NCBI GenBank assembly: GCA_002726205.1
Contig: PBSL01000068.1
Coordinates: forward strand, 1 to 64,000
From: Planctomycetaceae bacterium
Lineage (GTDB): Bacteria; Planctomycetota; Planctomycetia; Planctomycetales; Planctomycetaceae
Direction of reading: 5' to 3'
Length of the DNA stretch: 64,000 nucleotides
Below the pieces are notes generated by a model. The model ran no database searches, was not told where the DNA came from, and saw nothing but the letters and a program-made list of their open reading frames with translations. Both the position numbers and the translations under genes were made by a program. Positions 30,095 through 38,812 of this stretch are shown in pieces (position 1 is the first letter of the stretch; each line of letters starts with the position of its first letter).

Positions 30095-31087
30095 GTGTGC
30101 GTCGGATCCAACCTCGAGAGCCGCGTCGTGCTCGAGGGGTTGATCGCGACCGGTGCGAAGATTGTCGGCCTGGTGACGCTGCCGGAAGGCAGCCCGGCGG
30201 TTTCTGACTATGTCGACCTGCATCCCCTGTGTGAGGAACACGGCATCGAGACGATCGACACGGCCAACATCAACGGCCGGTCGACGATCGAGGCGATCGC
30301 GGGCCTGGAACCTGATTACCTTTACACGCTGGGCTGGAGCCAGTTGTTCGGCGACGAGTTGTTGTCGCTGCCGAACCGGTACGTTGTCGGTAGCCATCCA
30401 TCACCGTTGCCCGAGGGCCGGGGCCGGGCACCGGTGGCCTGGACGATTCTGCAGGGTTGTCGCCGGTCGGCAGTCACGCTGTTTCGCATGGACATCGGCG
30501 TCGATTCCGGACCGATTCTCTGTCAGAAGTGGTTTTCGGTTCCACAGCAAGGCTACGCGGGCGACCTCTACGAACTGGTTGCAGCCAATTTGCGTGACGC
30601 TTTCTGCGAACTTCACGAGGCTCAACAGTCCGGCACGGTGATTCCTGAACTGGTCCAACCGGTCGACGGGTCCTCGTACCGGGCCAAGCGGACACCCGCC
30701 GACGGTCACATCGACTTTTGCCAGTCGGCCGAGTCGATCGAAAGACTCGTGCGGGCCGTCTCGTTTCCCTACCCGGGGGCCTACAGCTACTACGAGGGTT
30801 CGAAGGTGATCTTCTGGCGGGCGAGCCTGTTGGAGATCCCCAACCACGTTGGCACCCCGGGCCAGATCCTGCTGAAGCGAAACGGCCGGTTGCTGGTCCA
30901 GGCCGGTGACAGCCCCCTGTGGCTCTTTGATTCGACGGGCGGAGGGGGTGCCGAGCCGACTGCGGTGTTGCGAGTGGGCTGCAAGCTCGGCTACGCCGTC
31001 GAGGATGAACTTCATCGGTTGCAGAACGAGTTGTCGCGGTTGCGGGGAGAATGGGACACGTGGCGCCAACACCGGGAGGCCGCATGA
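30095..31087 (+). CDS. Formyltransferase-family protein, probable sugar N-formyltransferase
   Basis: 330 residues, with the Fmt/ArnA-type N-terminal domain and a C-terminal Fmt_C-like part (about 190-270, RAKRTPADGHIDF). The catalytic His is in GSHPSPLPEGRGRAPVAW and the catalytic Asp in RMDIGVDSGPIL. The Asn two residues before the His in Fmt (N-x-H) is Gly here. It probably transfers formyl from N10-formyl-THF to an amino sugar rather than Met-tRNA. Start uncertain: GTG 30095 begins within the first beta strand, and the frame is open upstream without ATG, GTG or TTG. The stop overlaps the next ATG. A short helical tail (about 305-330) is predicted. Confidence 0.78.
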   Translation: MCVGSNLESRVVLEGLIATGAKIVGLVTLPEGSPAVSDYVDLHPLCEEHGIETIDTANINGRSTIEAIAGLEPDYLYTLGWSQLFGDELLSLPNRYVVGSHPSPLPEGRGRAPVAWTILQGCRRSAVTLFRMDIGVDSGPILCQKWFSVPQQGYAGDLYELVAANLRDAFCELHEAQQSGTVIPELVQPVDGSSYRAKRTPADGHIDFCQSAESIERLVRAVSFPYPGAYSYYEGSKVIFWRASLLEIPNHVGTPGQILLKRNGRLLVQAGDSPLWLFDSTGGGGAEPTAVLRVGCKLGYAVEDELHRLQNELSRLRGEWDTWRQHREAA

Positions 31088-31785
31088 ACATGAAGAACGT
31101 GTTGGTCGTGGCGGCCCATCCCGATGACGAGGTGCTGGGAGTCGGCGGGACGATTCCCCTGATCAAGGAGCAAGGAGGCAGCGTATCGGTCGTGATCGTC
31201 ACCGACGGCAGCAGCACGCAGTACGCTGCAGACCCGGAGATCCTGGTCCGCAAGCAACGGCACGCCGAGCAGGCCAACCAGGTCCTGGGTACCGATGAAC
31301 TCATCCAGTGGGACTTTCCCGACATGCGGCTTGACACCGTCGAGCACTGCCGGCTCAACCAGGCCTTCGAATCGTTGATTCACCAGCGACGATTCGACAC
31401 GGTGTTCGTCCAGAACGGCGATGACATCAACATGGACCATCAGTTGATCTACAAGTCCGTGATGGTGGCCACGCGGCCTCTTCCCGATCAGCCTGTCAAC
31501 CAGGTCCTGAGTTACCAGGTCAATTCGTCGACCGAATGGGGCGGACGGACTCAAAACACGATCTTCTGTCCGAATTTCTTTGTCGACATCAGCCGCACGC
31601 TCGATACGAAGCTCGCTGCGATGGCCGTGTACGAGGACGAGCTGCGGGACTATCCGCACCCTCGCAGCATCCAGGCCCTGCGGCAGCGAGCGATGGTGTA
31701 CGGCAACGAGGTCGGATACGAATCAGCGGAACCGTTCAAGCTGTTGTTGTTTCGAGGCGCCCTGGGACAAGGGAAGGCTGCCTAG
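31084..31785 (+). CDS. PIG-L family (GlcNAc) deacetylase
   Basis: 233 residues. The zinc motif VVAAHPDDEVLGVGG (about 7-21) is the PIG-L/LmbE signature and the third ligand is probably in NMDHQLIY (about 116). The family removes N-acetyl groups from GlcNAc-containing substrates. ATG 31084 overlaps the formyltransferase stop (ATGA), which implies coupled production. Deacetylation followed by N-formylation of the same sugar is a reasonable inference. Confidence 0.88.
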   Translation: MNMKNVLVVAAHPDDEVLGVGGTIPLIKEQGGSVSVVIVTDGSSTQYAADPEILVRKQRHAEQANQVLGTDELIQWDFPDMRLDTVEHCRLNQAFESLIHQRRFDTVFVQNGDDINMDHQLIYKSVMVATRPLPDQPVNQVLSYQVNSSTEWGGRTQNTIFCPNFFVDISRTLDTKLAAMAVYEDELRDYPHPRSIQALRQRAMVYGNEVGYESAEPFKLLLFRGALGQGKAA

Positions 31786-31809
31786 CCACGGCCAGGTTGG
31801 AATCCAGTC

Positions 31810-33012
31810 ATGCACGTGCTGTTCGTCCACAAGAACTTTCCGGCACAGTTTGGTCACATCGGGCGGCACCTGATTGATCATCACGACTTCCAGTGCAGTT
31901 TCGTCTGCGAGTTGGAATCCGGGCACTTCGATGGAATCGAACGGATCCAGTACAAGATCGACGGGGGAGCGACCAGGGACACGCACTACTGCAGCCGGAC
32001 CTTCGAGAACGCGACCTGGCACGCCCACGCGGTCTACGAGGCAATGAAGGCCCGGCCGGATGTCGTGCCCGACCTGGTGGTCGGACACAGCGGATTTGGT
32101 TCGACGCTCTTCCTGGCCGACCTCTACGACTGCCCGATCGTCAACTACTTCGAGTACTACTACCACTCGAAGGGATCGGACCTGGATTTCCGTCCCGAGT
32201 TCCCCACCCGGGAACTCGATCGGCTCCGCTCACGAACCCGCAACGCGATGATCCATCTCGACCTGCAGACCTGCCGGGTGGCCTACGCACCGACGAACTG
32301 GCAGGCCGGGCTGCTACCCCAGGAGTACGAGAGCAAGATCGAGGCGATCTTTGACGGGATCGATCGTACGATCTGGAACCGGCGGTCCGGGATACCGCGA
32401 AAGATTGGCGACCGCGAGATTTCCCCGGAGACACGGATCGTGACCTATGTCTCGCGGGGTTTCGAGTCGATGCGTGGTTTTGACGTCTTCATGAAGGTGG
32501 CCAAGAAAATCTGCGACGCCCGGGATGATGTGCTGTTCGTTTGCGTCGGCAGCGACCGGGTCTGTTACGGGGGCGACCTGAACCGGATCGAGGAGAAGTC
32601 CTACCGCGAGCACGTGCTCAAGCAGGATGATTACGACCTCTCGCGGTTCCTGTTTACCGGCCGGGTCAGTCCCCTCGAACTGGTCGACATCCTCTCGCTC
32701 TCGGATCTCCACCTCTACCTGACCGTGCCGTTCGTGCTGAGCTGGTCAATGATGAATGCACTCTCGTGCGGTTGCACCGTGCTGGCCAGCAACACCGAGC
32801 CGGTCCAGGAGATGATCAGGCACGGCGAGAACGGTCTGTTGGCCGAGTTCTTCGACGTGGAGGGTTTCGCCGGGCAGGCGCTGGAGGTGCTCGAGGATCC
32901 GGAGAAATTCCGGCATCTCGGCGAAGCGGGCGCGGCGATGATCGAGCGGGACTACAGTCTTGAGGTCTGCCTGCCGCGGATGCTCGACCTGTACAAGAGA
33001 GCGTGCGGTTAG
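31810..33012 (+). CDS. Glycosyltransferase (GT4-like, GT-B fold)
   Basis: 400 residues. Opens MHVLFVHKNFPAQFGHIGRHL, a form common in WcaI/GT4-like enzymes. The middle has AYAPTNWQAGLLPQEY and IFDGIDRTIWNRR. The C-domain ends with FVLSWSMMNALSCGCTVLAS and NGLLAEFFDVEGFAGQALEV. The usual acidic EX7E pair is not obvious (SWSMMNAL replaces the first Glu region), so it may use a variant mechanism. Its TAG stop overlaps by 3 bases the TAA of the convergent repeat protein. Confidence 0.83.
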   Translation: MHVLFVHKNFPAQFGHIGRHLIDHHDFQCSFVCELESGHFDGIERIQYKIDGGATRDTHYCSRTFENATWHAHAVYEAMKARPDVVPDLVVGHSGFGSTLFLADLYDCPIVNYFEYYYHSKGSDLDFRPEFPTRELDRLRSRTRNAMIHLDLQTCRVAYAPTNWQAGLLPQEYESKIEAIFDGIDRTIWNRRSGIPRKIGDREISPETRIVTYVSRGFESMRGFDVFMKVAKKICDARDDVLFVCVGSDRVCYGGDLNRIEEKSYREHVLKQDDYDLSRFLFTGRVSPLELVDILSLSDLHLYLTVPFVLSWSMMNALSCGCTVLASNTEPVQEMIRHGENGLLAEFFDVEGFAGQALEVLEDPEKFRHLGEAGAAMIERDYSLEVCLPRMLDLYKRACG

Positions 33013-35558
33013 ACGCCGGGATCGATGATGTTGTCGCGGTCCTCGAAGTCGAACGGGTAGTCGTCGGGCAGGAAGTCGTCGTCGATCTGCCCGTTGCCCT
33101 GTTCCCCGGCGGCGTAGCTGTCATCGCCCTCGTTGCCGGCCAGGGTGTCGAGGCCGGCGTTTCCGTTGAGGTAGTCGTTGCCACCGTCACCGACGATCAA
33201 GTCGATTCCGCCACCGCCCAGCAGGGTGTCGTTGCCGTTGCCGCCACTGACAACATCCCGGCCCTGTCCGGCATTGATCTTGTCGTGGCCGTCCTCGCCG
33301 GCGATCGAGTCGTCGCCGAGTCCACCGTTGATCGTGTCGTGACCGTCATCGCCATTGAGCACGTCGTCGCCATCACCACCGTCGATGGAGTCGCTGCCCT
33401 GGCCACCGAGAATACTGTCGGATCCGTCGAAGCCCAGCAGCGTGTCGTCCTCGGCACCGCCGTCCAGCTGGTCGTCACCGGTTCCGCCGTTGAGCGAGTC
33501 GCTGCCGTTACCGCCCTCGAGACGGTCGTTGCCCTTGGAACCGTTGAGCGTGTCGTTTCCGTTGGATCCCATCAACGAGTCGTCGCCCGCGTTGCCCGTC
33601 AGGCTGTCGCTGCCACCGCCACCGTCGAGGTTGTCGTCACCGAACCCGCCTTGCAGCGTGTCACCACCTGTCCCGCCGTCGATCGTATCGTCGCCGGATT
33701 CGCCGTAGAGGAAGTCGCCGCCTTCGCCTCCCTCAAGCAGATCGTCGCCGTCACCCGACGAGATCGAATCGTTGCCTTCACCACCGAAGAGCAGATCGTC
33801 GCCGGCACTGCCGGTGATCGTGTCGTTTCCGGTTCCCCCGTCGACAATCATCTGGGCCGAACCCAGGTTGGAGTTGCTGGCCAGGATCGTGTCCCTGCCG
33901 GACTCGCCATTGATGTTCAGTTCGATGCTGCCGACGGCGCCCAGCCCGTTGACCACGACGCGATCGTTGCCGGCACCGGCGTTGACATCGATCCGTTCGA
34001 CGGTCCCCGCGGTTATGTCGACATTGGCCGTGCCGTCGGTGATCCTCATCTCGCCGTTGTTCTGGCCGATGGTGATGGTGTCCTTGGTGGACTGGCCGTT
34101 GATCTCGACCGTGTCGTCGTCGTCACCGCCATCCATCTCGTCTGACCCGTCTCCCGCGTTCCAGATCAGCGTGTCGGGGCCGTTGCCGCCCTCGAGCGTG
34201 TCGAGACCACCCTGTCCTCGCAGTTCGTCGTCGTCGTCGCCGCCGGCGACCAGGTCGCGACCACCGCCGCCGTAGAGCGTGTCGTTGCCAACGCCGCCGT
34301 CCATCGTGTCGTCGCCGCCGCCACCGTTGAGACGGTCGTTGCCGGCAGCGATCGAGAGCGGATCGGCGTCATCACCCGAGATGACGTCGTCTCCGGAACC
34401 ACCGTCGAGCGTGTCATCGCCGTAGGATCCCTCGATCGTGTCGTCACCGTCCTGGCCCTTGAGACTGTCGTCCTGTCGGCCGCCGAGCAGGGTGTCGCTG
34501 CCACTGCCACCGAAGATCGTGTCGTTGGCATCACCCCCGTCGAGCAGGTCGTCGCCAGAGGATCCGGTCAACTTGTCGGGCCCATCCTCGCCCGAAATGT
34601 CGTCGTCGTCAGCGCCGCCGTTGAGGAAGTCACCGGCCGCTCCGCCCCGGAGAACGTCGTCACCGCCGTTGCCCAGCAGGATGTCCGACGAATCCCCACC
34701 GTCGATCGTGTCGTGGCCGCCACCGCCCAGCAGCGAGTCACCGCCGCTGCCGCCGGAAATGTCGTCGTTGCCCGCGTTGCCGTTGATCGTGTCCTGGCCA
34801 CCGCCACCACTGATGGTGTCGTGACCATGGTTGCCCACGATCGAATCATTGCCGATATCAGCCGCCGCGATCGCGTCGCCGTAAATCTCGTCGTTGCCGT
34901 GGCCGCCGTCGATCGTGTCGTCGCCGTCACCACCCTCGATCGTGTCGTTGCCGTCGCCACCGTCGATCTCGTCGTTGCCGTCGCTGCGGAGGATCTCATC
35001 GTCGCCATGACTGCCCGAGAGAATGTCGTCGCCGTCGCCACCGTCGATCGTGTCGTGACCGTGGTTGCCGTCGATCTGGCTGACACCGGAACCGCCGGTG
35101 ATCAGATCGTTGCCGTGCCCGCCGTCGAGGGTCTCGTCGGCGTCAGCACTGCCGAGGATCGTGTCGTGGCCGTTGCCGCCATCGACGTCGATTACCAATG
35201 CCGGGTCGTCGTAATCAGCGGTCGAAACACCCGAAAGATCAATCAGGTTGTTTCCGTCGCCACCGGTCACGGAAATCTCGGTGACGTTGCCAGCCGGGAC
35301 AGTGCCCAGGCTGGTCATCGTGACCCCGTTGGCCCTGACGTGGACGTTGCCCATCCCGTCGGCACCAACCTCGATTGTGTCAGGGCCATTGTCGTCGACC
35401 GACGTGATCGCAAGAGTGCCGTTGGAGAAGAGGGCACTGACCGAAAGAAGCGTTCGGTCCTCCAGCTTCTCCAAACTCGCTCTCGCTCCAAGCGACCGAC
35501 GCCGGCGCTTTCCAGAGAGACGACTACGAACCGAATCCAGCCATGAAGTGAAGATCAT
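33009..35558 (-). CDS. Large acidic calcium-binding RTX/hemolysin-type repeat protein
   Basis: 849 residues. A basic N-terminus (GKRRRRSLGARA) precedes LEKLEDRTLLS, resembling the LEPR-XLL-type N-terminal motif common in large planctomycete surface proteins. From about residue 110 to 830 it consists of many GGxGxDxL nonapeptides (for example GGHGNDLITGGSG, GGDGDDTIEGGDG), which wind into Ca2+-binding beta rolls. A non-repeat interval near 490-560 (QSTKDTITIGQNNG) interrupts them. No transporter for type I secretion is present nearby. An S-layer-like or matrix role attached to the exopolysaccharide is inferred. Start ATG 35558 with GGGA upstream. Confidence 0.85.
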   Translation of the reverse strand: MIFTSWLDSVRSRLSGKRRRRSLGARASLEKLEDRTLLSVSALFSNGTLAITSVDDNGPDTIEVGADGMGNVHVRANGVTMTSLGTVPAGNVTEISVTGGDGNNLIDLSGVSTADYDDPALVIDVDGGNGHDTILGSADADETLDGGHGNDLITGGSGVSQIDGNHGHDTIDGGDGDDILSGSHGDDEILRSDGNDEIDGGDGNDTIEGGDGDDTIDGGHGNDEIYGDAIAAADIGNDSIVGNHGHDTISGGGGQDTINGNAGNDDISGGSGGDSLLGGGGHDTIDGGDSSDILLGNGGDDVLRGGAAGDFLNGGADDDDISGEDGPDKLTGSSGDDLLDGGDANDTIFGGSGSDTLLGGRQDDSLKGQDGDDTIEGSYGDDTLDGGSGDDVISGDDADPLSIAAGNDRLNGGGGDDTMDGGVGNDTLYGGGGRDLVAGGDDDDELRGQGGLDTLEGGNGPDTLIWNAGDGSDEMDGGDDDDTVEINGQSTKDTITIGQNNGEMRITDGTANVDITAGTVERIDVNAGAGNDRVVVNGLGAVGSIELNINGESGRDTILASNSNLGSAQMIVDGGTGNDTITGSAGDDLLFGGEGNDSISSGDGDDLLEGGEGGDFLYGESGDDTIDGGTGGDTLQGGFGDDNLDGGGGSDSLTGNAGDDSLMGSNGNDTLNGSKGNDRLEGGNGSDSLNGGTGDDQLDGGAEDDTLLGFDGSDSILGGQGSDSIDGGDGDDVLNGDDGHDTINGGLGDDSIAGEDGHDKINAGQGRDVVSGGNGNDTLLGGGGIDLIVGDGGNDYLNGNAGLDTLAGNEGDDSYAAGEQGNGQIDDDFLPDDYPFDFEDRDNIIDPGV

Positions 35559-35582
35559 ATTTTCCCATCCCTGGGCTTGCTC

Positions 35583-35594
35583 GTCTGTACAGAC
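35583..35594. promoter_or_regulatory. 12-bp perfect palindrome upstream of the repeat-protein gene
   Basis: GTCTGTACAGAC lies 25 bases before the start codon of the calcium-binding repeat protein, in a relatively AT-rich 236-bp interval (35559-35794) that otherwise holds nothing I can name. The spacing suits a repressor site or leader hairpin. No regulator is identified. Confidence 0.35.
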
Positions 35595-35794
35595 CGCACC
35601 AACCGGATATCCCGACTGATCGGACTAATCAGCTTATCGACGCGAAACCAGACGTATCTCGCGACAATTCCTACCTACGGAAAGAAGAACCCAGATTCCC
35701 TATCTTCCAATCCGATTTCCCAGCCCAGGCTGCCGAGTGAATCTCGGATGAGAAGATGGAGAGGCAGGGAAGACCGGGTAAACCTGATCCGGAA

Positions 35795-37000
35795 TCAGGC
35801 GGCTCGAGCCAGTCGTCGGGTTGCCTTGTCGAGCACGGTGGTGACGAAATCGGCACAGGCGTGCATGTGCGTTTCGTCGAGTCCCGGGTGCACCTGGAAC
35901 ATCAGGCTGGTTTCTCCCAGTTCCTGTGCGACGGGCAATCGCGATGTCGGTCGCCACGGTGTCTGGTCGAATGCTGCTTCGAGATAGATTTCCGGACACG
36001 CGCCACTGCCACAGGGAATGCCTCCGGCGGAGATTTCGGCTGCCACGCGATCGCGTGACCAGTCGGCGTGCAGTCTGTCGGGGTGGAGGTAGGCGTAGAA
36101 CTTGTAGAAGCTGTGTTGGCAGCCAGGTGGGGGGATGGGAATCCTCAGTGAGGGGTGTGCTGCCAGGCGTTCTTGCAGGACGGCGGCATTGTTGCGGCGG
36201 GTGCTGATCCATCCGGGCAACTTGCCGAGCAGGATCCGTCCCAGGGCTGACTGCATTTCGGTCAGACGCCAGTTGGTTCCCAGTGATCCGTGGACGTAGC
36301 GAAAGACGGTCCCGGTGCTGGGGGCGTGGACCGCATCCCAGTCCTTGCCGTGGTCCTTGAAACTCCAGGCCCGTCGCCAGGCGTGGTCGTCGTTGGTCAC
36401 GACCAGGCCTCCTTCGCCGCCGGTCGAGAGGATCTTGTCCTGGCAGAAACTGAAGGCGGCAATGTCACCCAGCGATCCGACCGGCTGGTCCCGGTCCCGC
36501 GCCCCGTGTGCCTGGGCACAGTCTTCGATGATCGCCAGTCCCCGGGACGTGGCCAGGTCCCTGATCGGATCCATGTTGCACGGCCAGCCGGCCAGGTGCA
36601 CGACCAGTACGCCGCGGCTGCGTGGTGTCAGCACCGATTGAATCGTCTCGACGGTGATGTTGCCGCTGTCGCGATCGACATCGGCGAAGATCGGGATCGC
36701 CCTTCGTTGTACGATCGCGCTGGCCGACGCCAGGAAACTGCGACAGGGAACGATCACCTCGTCTCCTTCGCCGATACCGATCGCTTCCAGCGCCAGTTCC
36801 AGGGCCACCGTCCCGTTGGCCACGGCCACCCCGTGACGGCAACCCACCGATTCGGCGTATTCCCGTTCGAACGCTCGTCCGTGAGGCCCGGTCCAGTAGT
36901 TGGTGTGTCCGGAGGCCAGCACGTCGGTTACCGCGGTGATCTCGTCTTCACCGAAGACCGGCCAGGGGGCCCAGTCGGGTGTGGGTGTGGAGTGCGCCAT
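35795..37000 (-). CDS. DegT/DnrJ/EryC1/StrS-family sugar aminotransferase
   Basis: 401 residues. Fold-type I PLP enzyme acting on nucleotide keto-sugars. GHTNYWTGPHGRAFE is the substrate loop, VANGTVALELAL the cofactor loop, IIEDCAQAHGA the PLP-nitrogen Asp region and FSFCQDKILSTGGEGG carries the Schiff-base lysine K189. The product would be a 3- or 4-amino sugar nucleotide, a likely substrate for the formyltransferase at 30095. It lies 30 bp downstream of the sulfotransferase gene on the same strand. Confidence 0.92.
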   Translation of the reverse strand: MAHSTPTPDWAPWPVFGEDEITAVTDVLASGHTNYWTGPHGRAFEREYAESVGCRHGVAVANGTVALELALEAIGIGEGDEVIVPCRSFLASASAIVQRRAIPIFADVDRDSGNITVETIQSVLTPRSRGVLVVHLAGWPCNMDPIRDLATSRGLAIIEDCAQAHGARDRDQPVGSLGDIAAFSFCQDKILSTGGEGGLVVTNDDHAWRRAWSFKDHGKDWDAVHAPSTGTVFRYVHGSLGTNWRLTEMQSALGRILLGKLPGWISTRRNNAAVLQERLAAHPSLRIPIPPPGCQHSFYKFYAYLHPDRLHADWSRDRVAAEISAGGIPCGSGACPEIYLEAAFDQTPWRPTSRLPVAQELGETSLMFQVHPGLDETHMHACADFVTTVLDKATRRLARAA

Positions 37001-37030
37001 GTTGTCGCCGGGCCTGTCGTGGTTTGGTGG

Positions 37031-37984
37031 TCAGGCCGCCCGGGCCTGCCGCGGGTAGTCGTATTGTCGCAGCAGCCAACCCGAGAGGTTCCAGCAGGTC
37101 CTCCGGTCGGCGGCCGGCAGTTGCTCGACCCACTCCCAGTCGGCCCGCAGTCGGATTTGACCGGCCATCCTCAGCCGGTTGCCGGCGACGGTATGTCCCA
37201 CGGCGAACGGTTCACCTTCGGCCAGCGCGACCGCGAGATCGTTGCAGTCGAGATCGCAGGCGGCACCGATTCTCGCAAGTTCGCTGACCGGGTCCGACAC
37301 GAAGTCCTCGTAGCGGACCAGCACGCCGCGGCGGCCGGCGCGGCGTCGCTGGCGGGCGGCCAGCAGGTTGGAGACGGTCCAGTAGAGGACCGAGTACCAG
37401 GCAGGTCGTGCGGCCAGGGCGTGCTGGACACCGGCTTCGACGTTCTTCGCCAGTGATTTTTTCCGGGACCAGGCGACGGCACGGCTGTCGCGGACCAGGT
37501 GGATCAGCCGGAGATCGACACCCGGCAGCCGGGCCAGCCAGGCGACCCGCAAGGGAGTCTTCGACGAGTCGACGATGACCCGGCGTCCACTGGCAGCCGC
37601 GATGGCTTCCAGCAGGCTGCCGGTCTGTTCGAGAAAACGGCGGGCGTCGGCCGAGCGGTACAGGCGTGCGGCCTCGGTTCTCAGCCACGAGCCGCCCCGG
37701 AACCGTTCCAGCCGGTCGCGCAGCCGCAGGTATTCGGCCACGTCGGCATCGGCTGACAGCCGGGACCAGTGTTGACGCACGGCATTCCAGAACTCGCAGG
37801 TCGTCGCCGGCCGACCGCAGGCACAGAATTCGTCGTTGGTCCAGCCCGAACGGTGAAGGTTGGACAGTTCGCCCACGCTGACCACGTCGGGGTGGTTGCC
37901 CAGCACGGTGTCCAGCACGGTCGATCCACTGCGACCGGCACCGACGATGTAGATCAGCTTGAGCGGTCTGGATGGCGTAGTCAT
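37031..37984 (-). CDS. PAPS-dependent sulfotransferase (second copy)
   Basis: 317 residues. IYIVGAGRSGSTVLDTVL (about 11-28) is the 5'-phosphosulfate motif and LRLIHLVRDSRAVAWSRKK (about 165-183) the 3'-phosphate motif. It belongs to a different branch from the copy at 28464 (Cys-containing CACGRPATTCEFW insert near 65-78). Start at ATG 37984; the 23-residue longer frame lacks support. Two sulfotransferases in one locus suggest two sulfation positions. Confidence 0.85.
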   Translation of the reverse strand: MTTPSRPLKLIYIVGAGRSGSTVLDTVLGNHPDVVSVGELSNLHRSGWTNDEFCACGRPATTCEFWNAVRQHWSRLSADADVAEYLRLRDRLERFRGGSWLRTEAARLYRSADARRFLEQTGSLLEAIAAASGRRVIVDSSKTPLRVAWLARLPGVDLRLIHLVRDSRAVAWSRKKSLAKNVEAGVQHALAARPAWYSVLYWTVSNLLAARQRRRAGRRGVLVRYEDFVSDPVSELARIGAACDLDCNDLAVALAEGEPFAVGHTVAGNRLRMAGQIRLRADWEWVEQLPAADRRTCWNLSGWLLRQYDYPRQARAA

Positions 37985-38071
37985 CGGCGACACCGGCCCT
38001 GCAACCTGTAACAGAAGGCGCGGTTTGTAGTTCGTCGTCGACTGGCCGGGCAAGGTCGGTTTGTCGGGCTC

Positions 38072-38812
38072 TCAACCGAACACCACGTCGTATCCGATCA
38101 GCATGATCCCCGCGTCGATCACGACGTGGCCCAGCCAGGGGGCAACCAGCGATCCGCACCGCTGGTAAAGCCAGGCCCAGAAACCGCCGGCAACGGCCAC
38201 CGAGAGCGAAAGCAGCACGATCAGCCAGAGTGGCTCGCCGATGAAGGCGTGGACGATGATCACGTGATGGGACATGAAGGCCAGGCTTGAAACCACGATG
38301 GCCGTCCGCACGGTGGTGACGCGGCGCAACTCGCCGAAGATGAACCAGCGCCAGTAGTATTCCTCGAGCAACGCGTGTGGAAACGAGAGAAACAGCGAGA
38401 ACGCGAGGTAGCGTCCGGGGCTGTCGAGTCCCATCTCCCGGGTCTTGGCCCCGATCAGCCCGGGCATGCGGCTGATCAGCGACGAGTCTTTCAGCAGCCC
38501 GTGGTAGACGACCAGCCCGGTGATCGCTGCGGCGACCGCGACGGCCAGGCCGGTCCCGACGCCTTGTCGGGTCGGCTTCGACCAGGACAGCCGCCGCTGT
38601 TGGACCCACAGCACCCAGATCAGCGGGAAGGCCAGTTGCACGACCTTGGCCGCCCCGTATCCCACCTTCATGGCCGGGTGACCGGCGAGGATGATGAAGT
38701 ACAACCCCGCGGCGACGGTGGGAAAGACCATCGCGGTCACGATGGCCGCCAGGTGGGTGCCGTGCCGGGTTTCCAGTCCGGTTTCCCGGCTCGTGCCTTC
38801 CTGGTCGCTCAT
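38072..38812 (-). CDS. CPBP-family intramembrane metalloprotease
   Basis: 246 residues, about 7 helices. The Abi/CPBP (Rce1-like) motifs are present: LLEEYYWRWFIFGEL (EExxxR-type, motif 1), LAFMSHHVIIVHAF (motif 2 His) and WLGHVVIDAGIML (motif 3 His). The family cleaves membrane-embedded substrates or CAAX-type peptides. ATG 38812 overlaps the upstream OsmC-like stop (ATGA). Its place next to the sulfotransferase suggests processing of a locus protein, but the target is unknown. Confidence 0.85.
   Translation of the reverse strand: MSDQEGTSRETGLETRHGTHLAAIVTAMVFPTVAAGLYFIILAGHPAMKVGYGAAKVVQLAFPLIWVLWVQQRRLSWSKPTRQGVGTGLAVAVAAAITGLVVYHGLLKDSSLISRMPGLIGAKTREMGLDSPGRYLAFSLFLSFPHALLEEYYWRWFIFGELRRVTTVRTAIVVSSLAFMSHHVIIVHAFIGEPLWLIVLLSLSVAVAGGFWAWLYQRCGSLVAPWLGHVVIDAGIMLIGYDVVFG

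Noticed and set aside
33200-35000. Repetitive DNA in the RTX gene as a CRISPR or satellite array
   Set aside because: The pattern follows codons for GGxGxDxL repeats, diverges between copies and lies inside one open frame.
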